Shown here one piece after another: positions 50,126 through 59,800 of a stretch of 64,000 bases of DNA (position 1 is the stretch's first letter; each line of letters begins with the position of its first letter). A program made the position numbers and the translations under genes. Source of the stretch: Scatophagus argus (lineage: Eukaryota > Chordata > Actinopteri > Scatophagidae). A model generated the notes under the pieces. It worked only from the letters and a program-made list of their open reading frames with translations. It was not told where the DNA came from and searched no databases. The stretch is from assembly GCF_020382885.2 (NCBI RefSeq), contig NC_058499.1, forward strand, positions 6,681,872-6,745,871, given 5' to 3'.

Positions 50126-51194
50126 TCAATTCTGAAGGACTGAAGGCATTGGCAGGCCACTATTAGGAGGCGCACAGTTGTCATAGAAGACCTGGAAAGA
50201 GCTCCTGACATAAGTTTCCCTCTTCAGGAAGTCCTCCAGCTGCTGCACCGTCATCTCTTGAACCTTGTTGTTCTCCTTGTCATTGAGCCCATGAGCTGCA
50301 AAGGCTGGGAACTTTGAGCGCTCAGAGTACGGTGCATTGTGATCAAAATTAGTGCAGCAGTAGGCTGACCAGAGGTAGGTTGGGATGCCCAGGCGGTTGA
50401 TGTTGTGACGGCGGATTGTGAGCCCTGAGGTGGTGACCCCGGTGACCACATAGGCGGTACCACGGCAGTAGTTGTTGAGCCGCCTGCGGATGATGTGTTG
50501 GTGGTGTTTCCAGGAACCGATGTTGAACTCTCGGACCTGAGGGACCACGTTCGTCAGGGTGTAGGTGGCCGCTTTGTCATCGGGGTGGGCCTGGTGCTCG
50601 TCTGGATTCAGCTGACCCCGTTCGAAGATTACGCTGTCAGAGTAGTCATCGAGTACAGCCTGAGCGTCCTCAAAGCTCTTTTGAACGTTTTCTGAAGGGA
50701 ACTGCTCCATCTCTCTGGAGCCAGAGGCTGTAGAGAGCTGTCGGGGTACACACAAAAAAGCAGTCAATCTATACAATAAATAACTGAAGACGGATTACCA
50801 AGGTGAATTTCCAAAACCTCGACGCCTAAACACTGTAAATAAACTCCCTTTTAAATCCTAAGAGGCAAAGACAGTAAATCCATCAATAACCATCCCCTAC
50901 CTGTGGCTCATACATCCAGGGCACATCTACCTTCTTGGAGCCATCCGAACGCTTGAAGGTGTACGCAGAATACACCGGGATGTGGCTGAAGGTGTCGTAA
51001 AGGGTGACAAATCGCGGCCTTCCCTTGTAGACCTGGCAGATCTTTTTGAAGAACTGCTCCTCAAGCCCCCGAGGCAGTGTGCCCATGTACACGAACTGTT
51101 TACACTCAGGTGAGAGGCTGTCCTGCACCTCTGCTCCTGCCAGCGTGAAGATAAGAAGACAGATGAGCGCTTGATCTGTTCCGTAAACAGCCAT
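50126..51194 (-). CDS. ENDOD1-like secreted endonuclease-domain protein, two exons
   Basis: Exon 1 runs 51194-50901 (98 codons, donor GTAGGG). Exon 2 runs 50737-50126 (acceptor CCGACAG). The product has 301 residues. It belongs to the DNA/RNA non-specific endonuclease superfamily, ENDOD1 branch, which is expanded in fish. The start MAVYGTDQALICLLIFTLAG is a signal peptide. An ATG 30 bases upstream would add MHRGRTTHFI and weaken that signal, so the inner ATG is preferred. Typical family features follow: a conserved Cys pair early (CKQF, KICQVYKG), YSAYTF, ERGQLNPDEHQ at 137-147, AATYTLTNVVPQ, YVVTGVT, and YLWSAYCC near the middle of exon 2. The catalytic DRGH of active nucleases is ERGQ here, so nuclease activity is doubtful, as elsewhere in this branch. 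Its biological role is not known to me. Confidence 0.9.
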
Positions 51195-53520
51195 GATGAA
51201 ATGTGTAGTACGTCCACGGTGCATTTAATCCCTCTGAAATGTCGTTCCGCTGTGTGAACTTTGCCTCTTCTGAAAGATCGTACCTACTCAGCCATATTAT
51301 GCAAATTCTTATCTTGTTCCCTTTACAAGTAGTCGAACCATTGCCATATTTGACAAGCCATTTAACCAGCACCAGCAGCGATCACGGGCACAGCAAAGAG
51401 ATCCAAAGGGCCTACAGGCAGGGCATATCATAGGATAGTTTAAAAGTCGGGGGACAACACAAGTTCTTAAGCCCAGAATTCATCCTGGGGGGGAACATGA
51501 ATGTGTGTAACAAAGTTAATGGTGATGATGGTTGACGAAAGATCTGGGAACTTTCAATGTCTGTACAAAATTTTTGTGCAAACAGTACTCCCGTCTGATG
51601 ATCAAGTGTACGAGTGTTCAGATATCAGTTTCTGAAAACCTGAAAGCCTGTGGAATTGGTTTGTTCTCTGTGTAAATGAGCCTCGACACTGGAGACTCTT
51701 GAAGATGCAGAGACTTCCAGCTGTCCGTAGCCACCGATGATGGAGCCCACCACATTAATAAGATTCTGCTAATGTGTTTGCTGTGTTAAAAACATGCCAG
51801 CCATAGTCATAGTCTTTACATATGATCTCTTAAAGCTTTTCCTCTGTCACAGCTCAGTGTGCTCTGTTTGTCAAATCCCGTTTTGTTACACACAGCACAT
51901 CCTCCTCCCTGTTGTTTCCCCGCTGTGGTGCTCGGCCTACAGTTTTCTTCTCAGTGAAACAGTTCTATTTGCTCTGTCTTTTTTTCCTTCTCGGCGAGTA
52001 AAGTTTTGTGTGTGTGTGTGTGTGTGTGTGTTGTGAGAGAAAAGACTGTGGAATGTTTCTGGAAACATCTGTTTCCATAACAACAGGTTGATGGCAGCGT
52101 GACCTCTACCCCTGTGGAACAAACACTTCCTGTTTACCATCAGAGCATCTTCACTGTTTACACTGTAACCCCATGCTGACCCACAGGGTCATACATTCCA
52201 ACATATGCATGCATCCAATATAAAGACATATGGGAAACACACAGAAATAGTTTTTTGGGTTTTTTTTTTAATTATTTTGTATAAACAGAGATTAAGTTTC
52301 AAACAACAATTCCATTTATTATTAAATGTAGTAGCTCCCAATGGTTTTGGAGGTTAGCACACTATCTGTGCTGTCTTCTCTCAACTATTCCTGTCAAAAA
52401 GATTTCATTTAATGAATGTTTTACTGTAAAAGTTCAGTTTCTTACCCAAACCAAATTAGTTTGGTACATTTGTACATAGACAGACACAACTTGATTGCAT
52501 CCGTAGCACCCTTTCCTTTGTTTTTACGGTTTTTCTTCATCACGGTGGACGTGAGTCCCTGTCGTGGGCAAAACTGTTATGAACTGACCATTTACAGAGA
52601 AATGGTAACTGACTATTTACAGAGAAACTGCTGTGAGTCACTTTGGGTGTCCAGCTGCCACTTTGATCTTGAGAAAAAGTATTTTTTTCTGTGATGAATT
52701 ACTAGTCAGTAAGCTGGCAAACTACATATATCAAAATGATTACTCTGATGACCACCCTACTAGTCAAACTGCTAATTTTGCCTGTATTTTCAAAACTCAG
52801 CATGAAAATTAGTGAAAGCCTCTATGCAGAGCAGAAGAGACGACGTGTCAGTAACAGAAATAATCCTTCAGCAGTTATTATGGCAGGCACTGTTTGGAGT
52901 ATGGAACGATGGCACAGTAGAAACAGTCATTTTAAAGATTTCTTTACTGTCAACTGGAAGCCTCCTCATGGAGAGCCAACACAGCTGTGCGTCAGGGTCT
53001 TCCTTCACTTGAAATCTGTCAGTATTGTCCTTTTTTATGCTGGAAGAATAGCTTAAAAGCCTTTGCAATATATTCATTGCGGCTGCTCTTACAATGGATG
53101 TCGGGGCTGTTAGCTGTCATTTGTTCTCTGTGTGCGCTGTTAGCTTCGACCACTGTATAAACTGTGTGTTTGCACATGCGAGGCACAGAGAGTGTGTTTG
53201 TGTTTGCACACGTTTGTGTACTGTATGTGTATTTGGATGTGTTTGCATCTTGTGCAAAAAGAATATGAGCAGCCCAGAGGATTGATGGGGGGAGGGGGGT
53301 TGTCTGTTTGTTTGTCTCAGGTTCGTGTATGTTTGTGGGGGAAGGACGGGTGGTGTTATTGTGTCTCTTGGGAGGTGCTTGTGTTTGCATTGGGGGGGTG
53401 TTTGCAGGTCTCGTAAGTCTCTGCTGGGGTGGTCCGGCTTGAGAAAAAGAAAAAGGGGGGCTCTGGATGTGTGCATGTGTGTGCATGTGTGTATGTGTGG
53501 GTGTCTGTGCAGAGAAGACA
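51195..53520. other. intergenic region between the ENDOD1-like and GPCR genes
   Basis: The left end should hold the ENDOD1-like promoter. The remainder contains a short TG run (about 52008-52030), G-rich low-complexity sequence near 53285-53460, and no convincing exon. The His/Pro- or Cys-rich frames near 53.1-53.6 kb on both strands are low-complexity shadows. Confidence 0.6.
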
Positions 53521-53524
53521 GTGC

Positions 53525-53530
53525 TATATA
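53525..53530 (+). promoter_or_regulatory. TATA box of the apelin-receptor-like gene
   Basis: TATATA lies about 150 bases before a good splice donor at 53680 (CCTGAG/GTGAGT). This fits a short non-coding first exon of roughly 53555-53679 spliced to an acceptor (TTTTCAG) before 54323. Confidence 0.45.
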
Positions 53531-53554
53531 TTCAGACTTAAGAGGGAGGCACAC

Positions 53555-53679
53555 CTTCCTCAGCTGGCACAGCACAGCTGAAGAGATTGGGAGAGAAACA
53601 GGAGGAGAAGCAGCAGCACAATGATCATCACCGTTATATTTCGGGAAAGATTTCATCTGAGCTGTTGAAGTATCCTGAG
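53555..53679 (+). other. presumed non-coding first exon of the GPCR gene
   Basis: It lies between the TATA box and a strong donor. It contains a 15-codon upstream frame (ATG at 53621, stop at 53666-53668). The next exon begins at 54323 after TTGAATTTTCAG and carries the whole receptor coding sequence. The start boundary is approximate. Confidence 0.4.
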
Positions 53680-54437
53680 GTGAGTGTCTCTTATGTGCTT
53701 CATCATCACTCCTCTCAGGATTAGACCCTCATTTAGGATGAGTAGGATACAACGTTTGCATGCAAAACATTTGACAAAGGTTTGATAACGGCTGTAATCC
53801 AAATTAAAGGCGTGAATTCAATGCTGTGCCAGAATCTGTTGTCTATTTCTGCATTTTTGATCGAGCTGCACTTTTTATTCTGGTTGTTCTGTAGGAATGA
53901 AACTCTTTCGTTCATAAAGGCCTGAAGTGAACACCCAAAGTGATTTAATTGCAAGTGTAGGACAAAGTGGGACCATCAAAGTTGTGTTTAGTCTTAGATT
54001 TTTATTTAATCAGGTAGTCTGACTGAATGTGTCTTCTTCAAGAGACTCCTGTGCACAAGAGAACACTGCAAGCACAGACAAAAGCATAGAAATCCACAGC
54101 AAACACACAATTTACATGCACTGATGACATTTTAAATCATTTGTTGAATGTTTACAACATTCCTGCGCAGAAAAGTCCAAAATTCGTGGACTAAATTCCT
54201 AAAGTAAGATGTGTGAATCTAAACTTTGACTTGTTATTACAAGCTCTGCATTTACAGTATTTACAGCATTTGTGCCTGTTGCAAAAGTCTGAGGATCTCA
54301 TTGTATTTCATTGAATTTTCAGACCGTGTAAGTCAACGGATTCAGGAAGAGGTGAAACTGAATTGAAGTCTGATCCACTGCTGGAATTCTACTGACCAAA
54401 ATTCAACTTGCCAGGAAAGGACTGGAACCTCCTGTGT

Positions 54438-54602
54438 ATGTTTAATGGCAAGTTATTCTATATAGAAACAAAAGGATGGACGCACAGATGTCAGATGCAG
54501 ACCTTCTCACCTCCTCCTCCCCTTCTCCGCCTCCCATCTTCCACTGTGACTACAGTGACTGGTCTCCTTCCTTCTCCATCATCCCCTCCGTATACCTGCT
54601 AG
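54438..54602 (+). promoter_or_regulatory. upstream ORF overlapping the GPCR start out of frame
   Basis: The ATG at 54438 is in weak context (T at -3, T at +4). It opens MFNGKLFYIETKG and runs past the receptor start at 54476 to a stop at 54602 in another frame. The receptor ATG has A at -3 and G at +4. Such a layout usually lowers translation of the main frame. Confidence 0.45.
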
Positions 54603-55945
54603 CCTTCCTGGTTGGTTGCCTCGGCAACGGCCTGGTGCTGTGGGCCTACCTGGACCGAGCTGAGGGGAGGGGAACAAGGACCGGAGACAAAATTGGAACT
54701 GGAAAGCTCTGTTGTGCTGGCATTTTCAGAACCAGTCAGCAGAACATTAACAACTCTGTTAGATTTCCTCCAAAGAACAAGGAAAACTGTGGAGATTCCT
54801 CAGGACGAAGCCGTAGGCCTTCCTCTCACTCCTCTTCTGCATCTTATCCCCCGTCCATCTCCCGTCCCTCACGCTCACTGACAGACTCCCTAATAGCCAG
54901 CTTAGCCTTAGCTGACCTCTGCTTCCTTGTCACTCTCCCTCTGTGGGCGGTCTACACAGCGATGGGCTACCACTGGCCTTTTGGGCAACCCCTCTGCCAA
55001 ATCAGCAGCTTCCTCACTGCTCTCAACATGTATGCCAGTGTGTTCAGCCTGAGCATGCTCAGTGTGGAGAGGTACTGGGTCCTAACCGGCCGCCGGCACT
55101 CTGGCCACCATGCCCCACAGAGGTTCCCCAGCAGGGCTTTGTGGATACTTGGAGGGGTGTGGGTGCTGGCGGGGGTGCTGGCACTTCCTGGTCTGCTGCT
55201 GCGCTCTGTCAGGGAGGTGGAGCCTGAATTTGGGGATGAGTGGCAGCTCGAGTCAGTTCATCCTACTGACTATGGATCGGTGTTCCTCTCCTGTCAGATG
55301 GATTACTCCATGCTGATTGAAGCAGGCCTGGAGGAGCCAGATCGAGAGAGGGCAGAGATGTGGTGGGCGGCCGCCCTGAGTCTTAAATCAACTCTAATCG
55401 GTTTCCTGCTTCCTCTCGTCATCTTGCTGGTCTGCTACTGCTCACTGGCACAGCTACTCAACAGACATTTTGGTCGGGGCCCTCGTCCTGACCGCAGGCG
55501 CCAGCGAAGACTCCTCAGGGTCATTGTCACTTTAGTGATGGCTTTCTTTCTGTGTTGGCTACCCCTGCATGTTAATAAGACTGTGTCCATGCTGCTGGAG
55601 TTTGGCTTTGTCCCATATTCCTGCTCTTTAGATCAGCTCTTACTGGCTGCTCACCCATACGTTACCTGTTTAGCTTATCTCAACTCCTGCCTTAACCCTC
55701 TCCTGTACGCTGCCTGTGACCCATCATTCAGGAAGAGATGCAGAGGAGCTCTTCTCATGTTGTGCAGGACAAGCAGGAGAGGAGAAGAGGGAAGGGAGAT
55801 AAAGAACGATGAAGGGGAGGAGGAGAGAAAGGAGAGGGGCTCAGCTTTTCCCTCAAGAACACAGGAGGAGACAGCAGATAGGACAGAGGATGGAGAGGAC
55901 GAGAGGGTGGGGTCGGTGGCTGGGATGATTTCTGAGGCCACATGA
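54476..55945 (+). CDS. apelin-receptor-like class A GPCR, single coding exon, 489 residues
   Basis: A seven-transmembrane receptor of the plasma membrane. The N-terminus has CDYSDW at 24-29, as in apelin receptors (CEYTDW), where the acidic residues contact ligand and the Cys pairs with ECL3 (Cys383 in PYSCSLDQ). TM1 is about 35-59 with N51, TM2 about 136-158 with D147. The TM3/ECL2 disulfide is Cys174-Cys283, and MDYSM follows Cys283, also apelin-receptor-like. The DRY motif is ERY at 198-200, CWLP is at 370-373, and NPLLY is at 407-411. The first intracellular loop is about 75 residues long (roughly 60-134), Ser/Arg-rich, whereas it is about 12 in apelin receptors. That explains most of the excess over the usual 360-380. 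The C-tail is a long charged Glu/Arg-rich stretch. GPR25 or another peptide receptor is less likely. A poly(A) signal AATAAA is at 56305. Confidence 0.9.
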   Translation: MDAQMSDADLLTSSSPSPPPIFHCDYSDWSPSFSIIPSVYLLAFLVGCLGNGLVLWAYLDRAEGRGTRTGDKIGTGKLCCAGIFRTSQQNINNSVRFPPKNKENCGDSSGRSRRPSSHSSSASYPPSISRPSRSLTDSLIASLALADLCFLVTLPLWAVYTAMGYHWPFGQPLCQISSFLTALNMYASVFSLSMLSVERYWVLTGRRHSGHHAPQRFPSRALWILGGVWVLAGVLALPGLLLRSVREVEPEFGDEWQLESVHPTDYGSVFLSCQMDYSMLIEAGLEEPDRERAEMWWAAALSLKSTLIGFLLPLVILLVCYCSLAQLLNRHFGRGPRPDRRRQRRLLRVIVTLVMAFFLCWLPLHVNKTVSMLLEFGFVPYSCSLDQLLLAAHPYVTCLAYLNSCLNPLLYAACDPSFRKRCRGALLMLCRTSRRGEEGREIKNDEGEEERKERGSAFPSRTQEETADRTEDGEDERVGSVAGMISEAT

Positions 55946-56848
55946 ATCATGGCTGAAAACTCATAAGATGTGTTGTTGAAGACAACAGACTGAAAATCCA
56001 CATTGACCTAAACTTAGACTCTTGAAGAAACTGTGTCAGATGACAACAACAACAAACAAACATCTTTATAAAATGAACATTCATTGGATCATGGACATAA
56101 TTCCCTGCCTCCAGTCCACATATTTCCCACAGGAAAGATGTCACTTCTTCCCAGAAGAGACTTGAGCCCAGAAATGGTATCTTGCAGGGAAAAAAAAAGG
56201 CTTCTCATGTCATTTGATCTGTTTTTACAGTATATTTTGTACTAGCCATTTATTCTCAGTTGTTTATTGATTTTGTTTTGCACTGTTTTTGATGTTGTTT
56301 TTCTAATAAAATAAGGCTCATGTGCACTTGTGTTTGTATTTTAACCAGAAAAAATACAGCACATGTATAAATCTGCCAAAATGTGGCACTAATGGGAGCA
56401 AACCATTTAAATTCAACTCTAAGCGTATTTGTCATTTCAACTATAAAACAAATACTGTGAAGATAATATTAGGTTGGTTGGTCTGCTTTTGTTGCCATAT
56501 ATAGCTAGTAACGCAATATCTCTGTTATTTCAAGTTTCAGTTGCTTTTAACTCAAGTTTTCAATTTCTTAAAGTATGGACACAAGTAACCACCTGACTCC
56601 GTCCAGAAGGTGGCGCTAATGCACCATTAATCTGTTTGACAACCTCCATAAAACCAATAGAAGACTTGTTTGACTGGACCTCCGTGCAGACACTGCTGCG
56701 TGTTCACAGCGGTTTACCCACTTATTCTCTCTTAGCAAGTTTAACTTAACTTCGTGCAGTTTATACTAGAAACAGTCTACTTCCGGAAGAAGCTGAAACG
56801 CCACCATTTGGGTTTCAATCAACGCGGCTGCACCGAGAAATAACTAAG
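55946..56848 (+). other. GPCR 3'UTR and hdac10 promoter region
   Basis: The first part, to about 56330, is the receptor 3'UTR with AATAAA at 56305-56310. From about 56580 to 56848 the sequence should include the hdac10 promoter and 5'UTR. A CTCF-like motif, CCAGAAGGTGGCGC, sits at 56603-56616. Confidence 0.5.
56603..56616 (+). promoter_or_regulatory. CTCF-like motif upstream of hdac10
   Basis: CCAGAAGGTGGCGC matches the CTCF core with one mismatch, about 245 bases before the hdac10 ATG. Motif evidence only. Confidence 0.35.
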
Positions 56849-59800
56849 ATGGGAACTGCATTAATTTATGATGAGGAGATGACCAAATACAAACTGCTCT
56901 GGGTTGAGTGAGTAGGCCTACACATTTAACTACAGATAGATTTTTGGTGCATAAAACTAGCTAATCAAGTAAATATGACCGAGTATCGGTGACTGGGATA
57001 TCGGTAACGTCATAGCACGACTTTGTGTAAAGGCTGGCGAATTCTAGTTAATTTACATATCACTTGTTTCTATTCTTCTGTGCTCATTGATGGACATGTA
57101 ACGTTACATTGAAGTTACTGTAACCTCACGTAACTTAACCACTACAAGCTTATTTGCGCGTCTGAACCTCGGGGTATAAAAGGTTACATACTCAACCGTT
57201 TTGGTTTTAAATGAGTAAGTATTTCCTTTAAGTGGGTGATTCATATTCCTGAATTATTTAACGTGTTCCCTGGCAGTTAATACCGGTATGTTGTTGTAGC
57301 GGAAGGAACTGAGTTTGCGGTTCGTCGTAGCTAGCCGGGTCGATTACCGGTGAACTCCCAAGTTGTTCCCTGAGTTGATTTTCCCGCACCAACTTAGTCA
57401 CATTCACCCTTGAAGTGTTAATTTTCTCAGCAGTGCCTTTATCATACAGTTTTGTTGTTACTTTGCTCTGTTTGAACACTTCTTTGACCAGCTCTTGTTT
57501 CACTTTGTTAATCTTTCTGTTTGTTTGTTTGTTTACTAGTTTTGAGATTTTTAATTTAGGGGAAGATCCACTGATTCTTGACTTTATTTTCAGTTTGGTC
57601 CCCTTTTCTTTAGGTTGTTAGTACACAAAAAGAGCAAAAATAAAATAACTGAGCTGATAAACATTTTTGAAAAACGTGAGCTTCATCTCAAATGGTCAAA
57701 CACAACTTTGGTTGTACTGAATTGAGATACTGGCCAGAGCACATCCTAATTAACACATAATTAAACTGAGTGGAACATTATTTGAAAATCTTTTACAGTC
57801 CTGCCTGTAAGATCGAGGTACCCGAGCGTCTGACAGTGAGTCATGAAGCTCTGATCCAAAGCGGTCTGGCAGATCGCTGTGTCTCCTTACCTGTTCGTGA
57901 GGCAACAGATACAGACATTCTGCTGGTTCACAGGTGAGTTCTGATGTTTTGTTTTGTTTTTTTTTTTTTACTTCCACATATATACTTCTATGTGCTCCCA
58001 ACAGTGAAGAATACTTGGAGGCAGTGAAGAAGACCCCCTACATGACTCTGGAGGACCTGAAGGAGTTCACCTTGCAATATGGAGACGTCTACTTCCACCC
58101 AGTTCGTCCTAAACTTAATGTTCTTATTAACTGAGTTGCAGCTGGTGTCTTTTTTCCGTATCTTGCATTTGTTCATTAAGTTTTGGTTAGAGGGATTGTT
58201 CTCGGCTTGTTGTGGTGAAATCGAGTGAGTTCAGCTCCATTCATCTTTCTCATCTACTATCCTAGAACATCTTTCACTGTGCCAAACTGGCTATAGGAGC
58301 AACACTGCAACTAGTGGACTTTGTTATGACAAGGAAGGTGAGGAATGGCATGGCTCTGGTCAGGTGAGGCTGTTCACCACTTAGACACAGTAATCCTGTT
58401 CACAAACATCTGAGAGAGTTACCCCTTCAACAATTAATAAAATCTCAAGATTTATCAAATACAATTGAAACCGAGAAAGCCCAGGACAAGTAATTCAGAT
58501 TAAGTAATTGACAAGAGAGCTTCCAACAGGGAACATCAAGATCAATCGATCAAACTTTTCTTTTTTTTTTTTCTGGGATTGCTCGACTGATTGATTGATG
58601 TGTTGTAAAATTATATGCTGGTCCCAACTACTAGAGAATTTTGATATTGATTAAGTTTCAGAGGTAAATTTTGGTTTGTGTTTCTAAAATAGCATTTACA
58701 AAATAAAATATTTGTTTTTGTTTACCTATTTTTTATGTCATTATGAACTGAATACTAAGCATTTTGTTTCTAAACTGTAAGACATCCCTTTGCTGCCTGT
58801 ATAAACGAAATGATTAATGAATTACTAAAATTATGACATCTGTATTTCCTTTCTGCCATTATGGACAGACCTCCAGGACACCACAGTATGCGTAGTGCTG
58901 CCAGTGGATTCTGTGTGTTCAATAATGTGGCCATAGCAGCGCGATATGCAAAGCAGAAATATGGGATTAAAAGGTAACATGACTTAATCTGTTTTAGTCT
59001 TATTCTATGAGAAAGACTAATTCTTTAAAAGATGCTAAAAAATGTGCGCAATTTTGCATTTTCAGGGTGTTAATAGTTGACTGGGATATACATCATGGTC
59101 AAGGGGTACAGTACTGTTTTGAAGATGATCCAAGGTGAGTCTTTCCCAAGGGAAGGATTCTGAATTGTTTTGATGCGAAAGTTGCCTTCTGTCATATTAA
59201 ATTCTGTGTATTTTTTCCACACAGCGTGCTCTATTTCTCATGGCACCGCTATGAGCATCAGAAATTCTGGCCTCATCTAAGAGAATCCGACTACAACTGT
59301 GTCGGCAAAGAGAAAGGGCTGGGATTCAATATAAATGTACCATGGAATGAAGTAAGGAACCACAAAAATACTGCATACTTGAGGATAAATCCCAGAATAA
59401 TATGTTCCTGTGTGTTTTTTTGTTCTCATGATGCATTTAAATCCATTATCCAACATCAAATTTGGTACTTTGTGATCAGCTGACTCTCAAGTTTGCTTTG
59501 CAGTTTGTGTGTTTATTCATGAAATCCCATTCTAATATTTCAGGTGGGAATGAGGAACAGTGACTATCTTTCAGTCTTCTGTCACGTCCTTCTGCCAGTT
59601 GCATACGAGGTAAGACATTTTGGAAAATCCATTTTGCTAGCAGGTAGTAATAATAATAATAATAATAATAACATGTTGCAGTTTATTTATCTGTGATTCT
59701 TCGTCGCAGTTTTGCCCAGACTTGGTCCTTGTGTGTGCAGGCTTTGACTCAGCCATCGGTGACCCGGAGGTACTGAATAAATAAAAATAAAGCTTGAAAT

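Noticed and set aside
53019-53656. His/Pro/Thr-rich minus-strand frames of 155-179 residues
   Set aside because: They are antisense to G/T-rich low-complexity sequence near the GPCR first exon, with no recognisable domain.
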